Origin: Macrobrachium rosenbergii
Lineage: Eukaryota > Arthropoda > Malacostraca > Decapoda > Palaemonidae
Assembly: GCF_040412425.1 (NCBI RefSeq)
Contig: NC_089744.1
Location: 32,994,243-33,058,242 of the forward strand
Direction of reading: 5' to 3'
Length of the DNA stretch: 64,000 nucleotides
The notes under the pieces are model-generated. The model saw only the letters and a list, made by a program, of their open reading frames with translations, had not been told where the DNA came from and ran no database searches. This document shows, piece after piece, positions 9,750 to 21,185 of this stretch. How positions within the stretch are numbered: position 1 is the first letter of the stretch; the number at the start of each line of letters is the position of its first letter. The translations under genes and the position numbers were made by a program.

Positions 9750-12700
9750 GAACTCAAGGTCGAGTTGAGATGACTAAGACCCAAAGTTCTTGGCCATTGT
9801 CCAAAGGACAAGTCAGTGCCCTGGTGGGAACCTTGATTACTGGGGTATCTGGCAAATCTCTGAAAGAGAAAGGCAGAACCAAGTAAAGGTTCGTTCCCAA
9901 GGGTCGAGCCAACTCGGGACTTACGAAACCGGAGATCCAAATTGGGACAAAGTCCTTCTTCTTAGCACCAGAATTGCCCAAAAAACTGCAGTCGGCAAGA
10001 CCCTCCAAGGGAAGAATTCATATTCTGTTGAGGTAGGGGTGGAAGCTTGGTGTCTCGACCTGAATTAACTCCTTCGAAGAAAAGAATTCATCAGGTCGAG
10101 AACGCTCTCAGAAGCCAGGACCGCGGCAGTCCACAACATTCTCGGTCCCTCGGGAACCGCAAGGGTTGCGAGTGATGAAGGTTATTCATTGGGGGAGCGG
10201 CGGTCCTGTCCTGGGGATCCTCGCGCCGACAAATCGGCGCGAGTTCTCCAAGAACACGGGGGCGATCGTAACTTGAAGAGGAAGACCCTCGCTGTTTCCG
10301 ATGCGTGAAACTCCTGTACCTCTCCCCTTGGAAGGAGGCCTTGATAGATCCCATGAAACCCTCCTAAGCTACCTGGTTATAATATGAGAGAATCGGGGGA
10401 CCGATACCCAAAGCACGCCAGGCAGCCGAACTCTGAAAGAAAAGTTCGTTGGAGCTCTCTCTGTCCGTCTCGCGCCTCTCGGAACAACCGAGAGAAGAAG
10501 AGAACAGGTGAGGAGAAAAGAGTATCCCTACCTGTCCTGCCAGTAAGATAAGCAGGAGAGGCGGACCGTGAGTGATAATCAACCAAAGGAGATTACTGCT
10601 ACACGGGGAAAGGAGAGCACTTGTGCCGTGGCAAAGCGCTTTCCTGGGAAGAGCAAAAAGTTCACCCGAACATAGCCGAGGTCCCAAATCGGAAAAAACC
10701 GAGTAGGGCCGAGCCAATCACGCGAACGTGATCCAGTTGGTTGGTATGCGGCGGACTGGGAGGCAGGCGGGGCGAGCCGAGCCGAGCCAGTCTGGCAAGT
10801 GAGTGCAGCCCGGGGCAAGCGACCGAGCAGAGCCAATTCGCGCGAACACAATCGAACTGGGCAGGATGGACTCGTCTGCTGTGAACAATTGCTAGCTTCC
10901 CGAATTCTAAACTCCTTCGACGCAGAGGCCCCTCGAGAAGAAGGTTCAAAGGGGAATTCTGTGTCTGCTATCTTGCATGCTCGAACCCTAAAGTTCAAGA
11001 CACAAGAATGAAGCCCGCCCGAGCAACCGAAGCAGCTGGCGGGCAGTATCGAGGCACCGCGTCTCGGCACCCAGACAACCGGGTGTCTCGGCAACCAGAC
11101 ACCTGGGTGTCTCGGCACTTTCTCTCGTTCTGTGCCTCTCGTAAGGAGAGCGCTCGTGATTCATAGAATTCGAGCTACCCACGAGACTCCCAAAAATCGG
11201 GAGCGGCTGCTTTGTTTCCTAATAGATCGAAAGAGCCAAGCACAGAACCAGTCTTAGACGCAGACTTCCAAGACTGGCAACGAGGGCATGGTCTCGAGAG
11301 GCCGCACTCTTGCGGCCCCCGAAACGCAAGATCCCACAGGAGAATGCGAATCGGTTCCCGCCCAAGGGCGGAAAGAGCCAACGAGAGAAACTTGTCTCCC
11401 GGAAGAGAGTCAGTCCCTTAGAAGTCCCGCAGGACTCCCAAAGTGAATCTCTTCCCTGCTTCTTCTGATGTTCGAACCGACAGGATCGAGACACCAGGCT
11501 GGGAACCCGACCAAGCACTGGCAAACACTCGAGGAGCGCTTGCGGTGCTGGCAGGAAGAGGAGCGGAGACACCTGGGTGCCTTGGCCCTTTCTCTCGCAC
11601 TGCTCCCGAACTGGGCCCAGGAAAATCTCTCCAGACCAGATCGGGATACTCAATATTCCATAGAATCTCAAGCACTCAGAGCGGCTCGCGAACGAGCGCC
11701 CGAAGCAGCCCCCATCTTAGAGGCGGAACCTCTAAGACTCGGGAACGGGATTGCAAACTGAGGTCTGCGTGCCAGCGGCTTCCAAAACACAAAACCCAGG
11801 GCTATGCGAATCGGTTTCCTAACCCAAAGGTCGGGAAGAGCCAACGAGAGACCCACTGCCTCCTCGGAAGGAGGCAGTCCCTAGACGTCCAAGGGCATCA
11901 AGGGGAAGAAGCAGCATTCCTTTCCTTCGGCCGACGGAGGTCTGTCCAATTCTCGGGACCCCCTTGGACCTCGGGAGAGGAAGGGAAGACGCTGCAGAAG
12001 ACAAAATCGAAGATAAGATGAAGACGGCGGCAGCTACTTCCACAGGGCGGCTTCCTTCACCTCCACTCCGACATCATCTACAGGATGGTGGACACGAAAC
12101 ATCATAACCTCCAGGGTAGTCCGGCAGGAACACAACGGACGCAACCAGGACACCACCACCAGGAGAAGCAGCAGGCATGATCAGGACAGCCGATGCAAGA
12201 GCTACGGCAGCGGTTCGGAAGGCAGGAGCTACTGCAACAGCCAGGAACATCACCTCAACAGGACGACTTCCTACATCTTCACGCTGACATCTTCTACAGG
12301 ATGGCGGACATCGTAACCTCTGGGGCAGCTGGCAGGAACGCACGGAAGCGGCCCCGGGTACGACCGCCAGAAGTGGCAGGAATGATCAGGACAGCTGATG
12401 CAGGAGCTACGGCACAGAATCGGAGGGCAGGAGCTATTGCAATGGCCAGGAACGTCACTTCCACAAGGCGACTTCCTTCCCTTTCACGCAAACATCTTCT
12501 ACAGGATGGCAGACATCGTAACCTCCAGGGTAGCTGGCAGGAACACAACGGAAGCGGTCCCAGGCACGATCACTAGAAGAAGCGGGCACGATCAGGACAT
12601 CCGATGCAGGAGCTACGTTAGCGGTTCGGAAGGCAGGAGCTACTGCAACGGACAGAATGTCATTTGAAAGTCACCAGCAGCGACAGGAGCGATCAGGGCG

Positions 12701-13000
12701 GCTGCGGCAGGAGACCAGGAAGAGCAGCCCAGAGACTGTCGTCGAGTTGACAAGAGCATAACACAAGGAACAGCAGGAGCAGATGGACCACAGATACGCA
12801 GGAGGCATTGCAACAGCATACATGAAAACCAGCAACGACAGCGATCGATCTACATCGGCGGGAGCAGAGTCAGAGCGATCCCGACGTGGAAATATGTCAT
12901 CTAATCAGGTAATGTGGTCAATCCCGACGCAACACTGAATGAATGTCGGGACTGCTTCATGCGAGATATTATTTGATATATCCAGCCAACTACTGCTGTG
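9750..13000 (-). pseudogene. DIRS gag remnant (copy C), frameshifted throughout
   Basis: The reverse complement aligns with gag of B. For example 11460-11650 matches B 58720-58900 (the 'gagagaaag...ctcttcctgc...cgggttcc...cgaacac' block) and 9780-9960 matches B 60170-60330, close to the gag C-terminus with its Ser/Lys-rich tail. No frame longer than about 190 codons survives and several antisense frames are longer than sense ones. The region also holds a tandem triplication (12035-12665). Confidence 0.65.
12035..12665. repeat. Three tandem copies of a 205-212 bp unit inside DIRS gag (copy C)
   Basis: Each unit starts near 'acttccacagggcgg/cgacttcc', passes 'catcttctacaggatgg(c)ggacatcgtaacctc' and ends 'ggcaggagctactgcaa(c/t)gg(c)c'. 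Starts are near 12035, 12250 and 12456; a fourth is begun at about 12655. Copy D has only two units at the corresponding place (45135-45560), so the copy number differs between elements. Confidence 0.8.
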
Positions 13001-13785
13001 TCTGCGATGCTCACTGTCAACCTGAAAGAAAAGCAAAGATGATTAGTAGAGGGAGGCTCCTCCCGCTACAAGGGGAACTGCCCTACGCAGCGGGAGGAGG
13101 TACTCTAAACGAGGTCGCCCGATCGCTCCTCCCCCCCCAAAAGGGCGAAGGAGAGAGATCTACTAAAGGGGGGAAGGAAGAGCCTACGGGAAGAGAAAAA
13201 TGGACGGAGGGGAGGCCACCAAGGGCGCCGTGGAAGCGGAACTTATTGACGAAGCCCACAACCCCCGACTCAGCCCGCAATTCTCTAAGCGCAGGCAGAG
13301 AGCAACACTCAGCATAAGTAGGAAGAAATTAGTGATGGAGGGCTGAAGCCCAAGAAGGGAACTAACTCTTACGTCCCGATGGATGTAGGGGAGTGAAGAT
13401 ATTGCGTCCCAAACTATATCTCCTGAAAGTACAGGGGGCCCCTTCAGTATTTATTTAAAAGGGCTGCTGGAAGAGAAGCATTACCACTTGGTTACGCTTA
13501 CTCCAGTTATGCCCTTGGCATTCAAACCCAAGACACTAACTTATACAAGGTTAACCTGGGTTTGTATTAATATCAAACACACGTATATATATACAAAAGA
13601 GAGAAAGATCCCACATTAACGACAGTCAGGGATTACTTTCAGCAAAGCATGACAGGGGAAAAGCAAACTGGAATGTTTACATCCGGGAAACAGCCTAACC
13701 ACCTTGCTCAAGAGTTTGAACGTTTTACGCCTGAAAGTAACAATGTAAAGGACCGAGGTTTGGTCAGGAACAAGTATATTTAACT

Positions 13786-14335
13786 AACTATAAAACCTGA
13801 GGTCCTTTACATTAGGGATTCGGAGGTGGAGTACAGTTGGTCAGGCAGCAACGGATCATGGAGGTAGTAACATTCCGGATGTAAATTGCCTTTCAGTCCA
13901 GGTGTCAGACTGAGGGGTTGCATGAGGTGGGCATGAAATGTAATGTAAAGGACCTCAGGTTTGTATAGTTAGGAAAAATACAATTAACTTTAAAAAATCA
14001 CAGTTTTTTAAAGAAAATTGTATTTTTCCTAACTATACAAACCTCAAGTCCTTTACATTAGGAATTACTTTCAGCAAAGCTCAAAATGGCCATTGAACTT
14101 TCGAACAAGGCAGTTAAGCAGTTAACTACTGTCCAGGACGCGGGGTTGCTGCCTGCCTGGATGTAAACATTTCACTTTGCCTTTCAGCCCAAGTTTCAGA
14201 TTGAGGGGTGGCATGAGGTGGCCATGAAATGTAATGTAAAGGACCTCGGGTTTGTATAGTTAGGAAAAGTACAATTTACTTTTAAAAATTGTGATTTCTT
14301 CTGACACGATATACAAACCGTCGGTCCTTTACACT
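13786..14335. repeat. Tandem palindromic terminal modules at the 3' end of DIRS copy A
   Basis: Two modules follow each other. Each begins AAACCT...GTCCTTTACATTAGG, passes a block ending GATGTAAA and 'gattgaggggtggcatgaggtgg', and ends with the reverse complement of its own start (TGTAAAGGACCTCAGGTTTG). Between modules 1 and 2 the arms form an inverted repeat of about 46 bp per arm (13943-13988 with 14017-14062) around a loop of about 30 bp, with two or three mismatches. Comparable double modules occur at 5710-6120 (C), and a single one at 40048-40280 (D). Confidence 0.8.
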
Positions 14336-14856
14336 AGGAAGACTTACTGGTTGGAGGGAGGAATCTGAGTGAGTCTCTATGAACTGACTGGAGTTCACCA
14401 CACCTTGTTTTCCCTTCCTGGCCGACATAGCGAGGAAGGAAAAACTGCCTCTGACAAAATGATCAGGTTTTAAGGAAAGCGGGATCAATTGTCAGACTTC
14501 AAAGTCCCTTTGCATGAAAGAGGAAGCGTCAGTTCATGCAAAGTAGGCTAGGAAAAACTTGGAGTTGGTGACATTAAGGCAATCACAAGCATTGGGTCTG
14601 TCTTATTGTCATGGTCTCCTTCCTCCCCTTGCAAGGGGAAGGAGTGGGGTTATTTCTATAAACCTGAACGGAAATAGAATGGAAGCTCTAGTTGAGTGCT
14701 TACCTGCATCGACCGCCAGATGAGGAGAAGGAAGAGAGGCCAGTCACTCCACCTTCATTCTCCCAATCACAACCGTACATCTTAGGCGAGACGCAGCCTG
14801 CCCTGTTAGAGGAGCTGGGTAAGCTACACAACTTGCTGAGCAGCCACCACAGAACC

Positions 14857-15855
14857 CTAGGAAAAAGAGTCCAAGGACTTGTGTGCAACATCCTGAAGGT
14901 AGAAGGAAGTGATGGTGGTCTGTTGGGACCACACACCTGCCTTCAAAACTTGAAGAACCGACATGTTCTTCCGGAATGCGAGGGACAGACCAATGTTGCG
15001 GACTTCGTGAGCTCTCATACAAAGCATACCGGTGTCGTCTTCTCCAGCAGCAGAATACGCTCTTCTTATTGTCTCATGAAGCTTGAAAGGGATCGTGTTC
15101 TTGGACACTTCTTTCTTGGTTGAGCCAGTACTAACGAAGAGTTGTCGACACTCGGGCTGGAGACGGCGAGTCCTCTTCAGATAGCGCCGCAGCACTCTAA
15201 CAGGACACAGTAGCATCTTGTCTGGTGCATTACCTACAAAGTCCTCTAGAGAGAGGATCGTGGAAGACTCGAACTGAGCATCAGGGACCGAAGGATTCTG
15301 AGTCTTCGCCATGAAATCCGGGATGATATCGAGCATAACTGATCCCCATCCCCTCGAGTGTTTAACATCAAAGGAAAGTCCGTGAAGTTCGCCAACTCTC
15401 TTTGCTGATGCCAGGACCAGCAAGAAGACAGTCTTGAGGGTCAGATCCCTGTCTGAAGACTCTCATAGAGGCTCGTAGGGTGCATGAATCAGGCTCCTTA
15501 GAATGAGAGTCACATCCCATGCAGGAAACCTGAAGTCCCTGGGTGGGCAAGACCTTTCAAAGCTTCTCATCAGTAGGGAAATCTCGAAAGAAGAGGAGAT
15601 ATCTACTCTTTTCAGCTGCAAGACTAGGCCAAGTGCGGTGTGGTAGCCTTTTACAGCTGAAATGGAGAGAAGCTTCTCTCGGCAAATGAAGACGAGGAAG
15701 TCTGCGACCTGCTGAACAGTAGCTCCTACCGCAGAGATACTCCGTCCACGACACCAACTACAGAAGACGGACAACTTTCCCTGGTATACTGCTGCGGAGG
15801 ATCGTCTGAGGTACCCAGCCATCTCCGTTGCTGCGCGACGTGAAAAGCCTCTCAC
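14857..15855 (-). pseudogene. DIRS tyrosine recombinase (copy A), one frameshift
   Basis: Tyrosine recombinases of DIRS elements are thought to integrate a circular DNA intermediate. The N-terminal part (15855-15463) holds ATVQQVADFLVFICREKLLS, a SAM-like core-binding region. The C-terminal part (about 15440-14857) holds the catalytic set in the expected order: Arg in SAKRVGELHGL, His-x-x-Arg in MRAHEVRNIG (about 130 residues later), a Trp in KAGVW where the second His/Trp sits, and the nucleophile Tyr in ITSFYLQDV. The two parts are in different frames; the switch is at about 15440-15465. No other break is obvious in the catalytic half, which makes it the best preserved protein of the family in this window. 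Confidence 0.85.
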
Positions 15856-15922
15856 TCACAGGAGATGGTGGATAACCTCCAGCCGTGAAGACACAGGGAC
15901 TGCACTGCCTGGTGATACCACT

Positions 15923-16650
15923 CTACATGGGGTTGACACAGCAGGTTGTGCCAGGGGGGAATCTCTCTCGGAGCCTTGGAGAGGAGGGATAGCAGGTTGG
16001 GATACCAAATGGCCTGTGGCCATTGGGTGCCACCATACTCATTCTAAGATTCGGAGTGATCATCGCCTGGTTGAACACTCTGCAAATCAGACAGAATGGA
16101 GGAAAGGCGTAGACGTCAAGGTTGTCCCACGGCTGCTGGAATGCCTCCTCTGCAGCGGCCCATGGGTCCAGCGCGACTGAACAGAAGACCTGGAGTTTTC
16201 TGTTGTGCCGAGTGGCAAACAGATTGATGACTGGATGCCCCCACAGGTCGAACAACCTTTCCCTGACTTCCGAGTGAAGGGACCATTCGGTTCCTATCAC
16301 CTGATTCTGGCGGCTGAGCTTGTCTGCCACGACATTCCTCTTGCCTGGAATGCTTCTGGCTGACAGCTCTACCGAGTGAGCCACAACCCACTCATGCACC
16401 TGCATTGTTAACTGGTGGAGCAGGAGGGATACTAGACACCCGTGCTTGTTATGTATGCCACTACCGTGGTCTTGTCGCTCATCAGTACCACGGAGTATCC
16501 CATCACTCAATCCCGGAACCCTTGGAGAGCCAGGAAGGCTGCCTTGTGTTCCAGGATATTGATGTGAAGGTGTTTGTTGTCTCGGTGCCACACTCCCGAA
16601 GTTAGCAACTCCTCCAAGTGTGCACCCCATCCCTCGGTGATGTGTCTGAG
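15923..16650 (-). pseudogene. DIRS RNase H domain (copy A), frameshifted
   Basis: The minus-strand frame ending at 15923 contains HSVELSARSIPGKRNVVADK, the last part of RNase H with its Asp (VADKLS), followed by HPVINLFATRHNRKLQVFCS, the linker toward the recombinase that is typical of DIRS1-like pol. The first half (SDAST, LELEA and SDNT motifs of copy B) is in another frame and reads as 'GILRGTDERQDHG' here, so at least one indel lies near 16440-16500. Confidence 0.75.
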
Positions 16651-16707
16651 AACAGCAGCATGTCCGGAGGGGGAGTGTGTAGGGATACTCCTATCGAAAG
16701 GTTCCTG

Positions 16708-17674
16708 TCATCCATCCACCAGCAAAGGTCCTCTCTCACCTCCTTGGAAAGAGGGATGAGAAAGGATTGGGGGTCTTAGGATTGGGACCAGTACTCCTTT
16801 AGTCTCCATTGTAGAGACTGCAGGTGAAGACACCCCATGAGATACCAGCTTCTCCAGCGACGACAGGTGACCGATGATGACTTGCCACTGCCGAGCTGGC
16901 TGTTCCTGTCGACACAGGAACAGTTGTGCTGCCTTCCTGAACTTGCTGATACGAGCGTCCGAGGGAAAGTCTTTCACTGCTGCCGTGTCTATCAGCATGC
17001 CCAGGTACTTAATCCTCTGCTTGTGGTTGAGATCTGACTTCTCGAGGTTTACCATGATCCCAAGATCGCGGCAAAGCCCAAGGAGCCGATCCCTGTCCTG
17101 TAGCAACTGTGAGTGGGAGCTCGCCAGGACCAGCCAGTCGTCGAGATACCTCAGTGGATGTATCCCGAGTGAATGGGCCCCAAGCTGACACAAGGGAGAA
17201 CTCATGAACACCTGGGGCCTGAAGCAGAGTGCCCTCAATTGGAAGACCGTTTTCCCGAGGATAAAGCGGAGGTACTTGCGAGAGGGCGGATGAATGGATA
17301 TCTGGAAATAGGCATCCTTCCAGTCCACTGTAAACATGAAGTCGTTCTCCCTGATGGAAGCAAGCACGGATCGTGCCATTTCCATCGTGAACCGAGTCTG
17401 GCGAACGAATCAGTTTAGGGGAGAGAGGTCTATGACCGGTCTCCAACCCCCCTCCCCCTGTGGCTTTCTCTATGAAAAAGACATGGCTGTAAAAGCCTGG
17501 AGACCGATCCGACACAACTTCCACAGCACCCTTACTCAGCATGGCTTGCACTTCTTGCTCTAGTGCGGAGTCCTTCAGTGATCCTTGGACGTAGGTGTGG
17601 AGACGGACCAGAGCATTGGTGAGGGGTGGCCAAGACTCGAAGGGTATTAGATATCCCTCCCAAAGGGCATCCAC
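16708..17674 (-). pseudogene. DIRS reverse transcriptase (copy A), frameshifted
   Basis: The N-terminal piece (17674 to about 17480) carries LEQEVQAMLSKGAVEVV and FFIEKATG; then an insertion in a G run shifts the frame. The second piece (17385-16708) has the RT motifs FTVDWKDAYFQISIHP, the active-site box LRYLDDWLVL with both aspartates, then LGIMVNLEKSD and QRIKYLGMLID. A further indel replaces the expected SP-Q-A-F context near 17215 ('CFRPQVF'). DIRS RT copies the RNA into DNA for circularisation; here it cannot be translated whole. Confidence 0.85.
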
Positions 17675-17767
17675 TATCCAGGTCTCAGCTCTGTATCGCT
17701 GCCAAGTTGCCCAATGGCATGACAGGCACCCCCCACCTTCGGCAGCAGTTGGGGGGTAATGCCGCCC

Positions 17768-20700
17768 CTAGCGTTTCCCCTTCTTCTTCCCCTTGCCCTC
17801 TTTACCAGACTGGGAAGAGGGCTGAAAGGGGCACGAAAACCCACCCATTCCAGAGGAAGAAGAAGGCTGGGTGTTTCCATGGGATCCCTGCGAAGACTGG
17901 GACTTCTTCGGGGCTGAGGAAGTGCTAGCCTGACCTGAAGGCCAGGCCACAGTGGAACGCAAAGACCCAGAGGTCTTAGCCACTGCCTGGTGGACAAGGT
18001 GGTTGCTGTCATCGGCCCAACGCTTGTCCACCGCAGCTTCTACCAACTCTCTAGGGAAGAGAGAGGTAGAACCCAGCAATGGTCTGTTCTGCAGGGTCAT
18101 TGCTGACTCAGGTCCCATGGACCTGGCGAAGCGAGAAAGAACGGCGTCTCTCCACTTAAGAACCAGGTTGGCCTACAGGTTTGCCATCTGGTGGGCAAGG
18201 TAGGAGATGGCTCTACCTCCAAACTGGCATAGTCTCCCGAAAGCGGAGTCCTCCCCAGGGTACGATAGCACCCGAGGAGGCAGCCACTTTGGATACTGTG
18301 AACGACCACAGATCCAACCAGGAGACTGCCTGGAAAGCTGCCATGGCGGTGGTTTCCAGGGTTGCTTCAAAAGAGAAAATACTCTCCGCAGTAAGTTGCT
18401 GCAACGAGATCCGGACCTAGATGAACCAGATCTGGGTCAACCTGTTTAGGCGGTAATGCCCCTTCCAAGGGCATGTAGAAACGCTTCTGTCGAGGCAGAG
18501 GAGGGGGAAGCAACGTGTCCAAGTGGTTCGATCGCAGAGAATTGTCTTGCCCAGACACAAGACCATTCACTTGATTGAGGACCCCCTCGGCAAGCGTGGA
18601 CCACGGCAGCCCCACCTTGGGTTCCTTTTTCAGTCTCCAAAAGGATTCAAGGTGCGAAGGACGATCCACAGATGAGGCCAAGGTCCCTTCCCTGAGGTCA
18701 TTGTGCTGATGAATCAGCGCAGTTACCTCTGCAAAGGTCCTCTGTATCTCGAGGGTGTCCGCGTCCTGGGGAAGAGGACCCTCAAGTCCTTCCAGGGTGG
18801 GGTCCTCCCCATCTACTCTCCCCGCAGGAGGAGAACCTCAGCAGACCCCTGTGATCCTTCCTGCACCACGTGGGCGTATGATCTGGTCGCTCTGATGACT
18901 GAGCCAGGAACACAAGCCCCTGAGGTTGAACTCTGGGGAGACGACTCACCAGAGTTCCTCATGTCCGACTTGCACCTCCTATGGGGAGCCCAGGAGGTTG
19001 AGGGGACAGGCAAGATGAATCGAGTACCTCCACTGGTCTTGCTGGCGGAACCAGCAGGAGCAGCGGGCCGGGAGAGGTCACCAAGCCGAGGTGATGACGG
19101 CGACCCGGGTCTAGGAAAACACTTTTGCCTCGGCGAAGCATTGTCCTGAGGAAAGTGGAGCGGTTCGCGCGAGTCGAGCCAGGCACTCGGCTCTGTCAAG
19201 CCAGGCTGGCCACACAAACATGGCCGGGGCTGTCCTCTAGACGGGCCCCAGACTTCTTCGAAGCCAAAACCTTGTGAGAAGACTGAGCAGGGGACCTCTT
19301 CTCCGTCTCGCCAGGTGTCGGACTCAAGAGGCCGAAGCACCTTCCCGGGAACCTTGCTTGGCCCTCGAAGAAAACCCAGCAGGAAGAGTTGGAACAACTG
19401 CTTGTCCGGATTCTTTCTCCTGTCCTGTGCCTGAGTCGGTACCAAGAGAGGTATCTCTGGTACCAGACCAAGGTACTCGGGTCTCCTTAGAAATCCGTGT
19501 ACTCAGTGCAACTTGCGAACGAGTGTCCGACACAGTGCTAGCCTTAGAAGCGGACTTCTTCAGCACAGCAGTGGGAGTGCAAACTGAGGTCTGCACCCCT
19601 CAGCTTCCGAGACGACTGATCGGTTCCCTGGCCCGTGGGCTGGGAAGAGCTGAGAAGAGATCCCACTGCCTTCCTGTGGAAGGAGGCAGTCCATTAGAAG
19701 TTTGGGGTGAGACTTCTTAGGGGGCCGGCGAGCCTCAGAAGAAGAAGAGTAAACGGACAACAAGAATGACGAAGACGAAGACGACAACACCTTCCTAGAC
19801 CTCTTCTTCGTCGTCTTTTTCAGGATGGCGGTCAGGTCCCTCATCCAGGAGGGCACAGCAGAAGACATAGGAGCAGCCAGGGGAGACAGGGAAGCAGGCG
19901 CAACCCGGGCAGCGGGGACGTCGGTGATCAGGCCAGCAGCTACCAGGGCAGGTGGAGCAGTGCAGGAGCCAGGTAAGCCAGGAGCCAGTGCATGGGTAGA
20001 CGGCAATAGTGGAGCAAGAGGAGGAGCCAGGCCAGGCTGAGAGTTAGGAAATCCAGGAGTCGGAAACGAGCATGGGTTGCCAACAGGAGGGACAGCAGGA
20101 GCAGGTACCGAGATATGAGGCACCGCTGATGCGACCAAACTGGAAGGGCCAGGAAGCCAGGAGGCACCAGCACGGCATGGAGCGCGACAGGCACAGCTGA
20201 AACCTGGGTGCTCAGGTGCGAGGCAACAATCACAGGCAGCCTGGCAAATGACGTCATGGTGACGGTTGACGTGGTGGAAGTGGCAGCTGCATGGGTCGAC
20301 ACAGGAGCGCCGGACAGATGAGAGATCAGGCCCTCCAATGATGGAACGCCAGGTAGACTGAGGTGCAGCCAGGTAGATGTGAGGTCAGTAACCTGCCCAC
20401 CAAGAGATGCTTCCACCGCCAAACCTGAAGGCAAAGTCAAGTCAAAAGAGGAAGCCTCTACTCGCTCCGGGGGAAATAATCCCCCAACCCCTGAGTGAGG
20501 AGAGGCCCCAGAGAGGATGTCCTGATCATCCACTCCCCCGCGGCCTTCCACACCCAACGAAGCGAGTGAAGAAGGCGAGGGGAAGTCCTCACCTGAAGGA
20601 GAAGCAGCAAGAAGGGAAGCTTGCCAGGAGGGAGAAACGATCCCGATGGGTTAGCAGCCAAGGGAGTCATCGGGGGCATATAACCCTAAGATGACGCCTT

Positions 20701-20932
20701 GGAGGGCTTCCTTCAGCACTGTCTCCTCCCCTCAAACTTTGCCCATTGCTCGGCAGACTAGGAACAACACTCCGAGCAAGGAGAGTTATGAGAACACATG
20801 TCCTCTGCAGGTGGAGCAAAGGGCGTGTGGGTCCATATCAATATGCGAGCGGAAGCTATTGAACTTCTTCCCTCCTACCACAGGACATACACGCTGGGGA
20901 AAGGAGGGCTTATAGGGCTTATCAACATTCAT
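17768..20932 (-). pseudogene. DIRS gag (copy A), multiple frameshifts
   Basis: The start ATG (20932) is placed by alignment with copy B, where both begin M-N-(V/F)-D-K-P. A Cys/His motif follows (MDPHALCSTCRG; in B MDPHALCPTSRG then SPCSECCSWSPEQW), resembling the 'DPH.LC..C.G..C....C.EC..W..EQW' motif usual in DIRS gag. The centre is Pro/Ala/Ser-rich, and a more globular part is visible at 18681-18367 (LNQVNGLVSGQDNSLR). The protein ends in a basic tail, GKEGKGKKKGKR, at 17768. The frame changes near 20850, 20100, 19500 and 18750 among others. Confidence 0.7.
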
Positions 20933-21185
20933 TATCAACCAAAGAACAAGAAAAGATCCCGCCGGGAAAACAGCTCAACAGCAGTCAGGGTAGAGAGCGA
21001 GAAACACGTCTGCAGCACACGACGGCCGAAGGCAAATTGGAATGTTTAAATCCAGGCAGGTGGTACTCCCGCCTCCCGGACGGTAGTTAGCTGCCTAACT
21101 GCCTTGTTCGAAAGTTCAACAGCCATTTCCAGCTCCGCTGAAAGTAATTCCTAATGTAAAGGACAGATGGTTTGTATATCGTGTT

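Larger units (their letters stand above)
5710..13762 (-). mobile_element. DIRS-like retrotransposon copy C: decayed, RT-deleted derivative
   Basis: Order on the minus strand: terminal repeat and leader (13762 to about 13030), decayed gag (about 13000-9750), RNase H remnant (9300-9000), tyrosine-recombinase remnant (about 8700 down to about 7080, broken by an insertion), 3' non-coding part (about 6640-6180), then two terminal modules (6120-5710). It aligns through nearly its whole length with D (40048-46603), and gag/RNase H/recombinase align with A and B. The RT segment present in A and B (about 900 bases) is missing between gag and RNase H, exactly as in D. Reading frames are destroyed by many indels. 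The 6890-7060 stretch is replaced by a duplicated piece of its own 3' end. DIRS elements in general encode gag, RT-RNase H and a tyrosine recombinase instead of an integrase. Confidence 0.8.
13786..21185 (-). mobile_element. DIRS1-like retrotransposon copy A, most complete copy
   Basis: Minus-strand order: right terminal repeat (21185-21010), gag start ATG at 20932, gag to a stop at 17768, RT (17674-16708), RNase H (16650-15923), tyrosine recombinase (15855-14857), 3' non-coding (14860-14340), left terminal modules (14335-13786). The left module read on the plus strand matches the right end read on the minus strand (AATTACTTTCAGC ... GATGTAAACATT ...), so the termini are inverted repeats, as in DIRS1. 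Length about 7.4 kb. The coding part has several frameshifts, so it is inactive as it stands. It abuts copy C in the same orientation with only about 25 bases between their ends. Confidence 0.85.

Noticed and set aside
10579..12021. Long frames of 179-192 codons on both strands in 10.5-12.0 kb
   Set aside because: They lie in decayed gag of DIRS copy C; G+C-rich sequence gives long antisense and shifted frames. No independent gene.
18703..19720. Plus-strand frames of about 148 codons opposite gag of copy A
   Set aside because: Antisense shadows of gag; the minus-strand product aligns with copy B, the plus frames do not.
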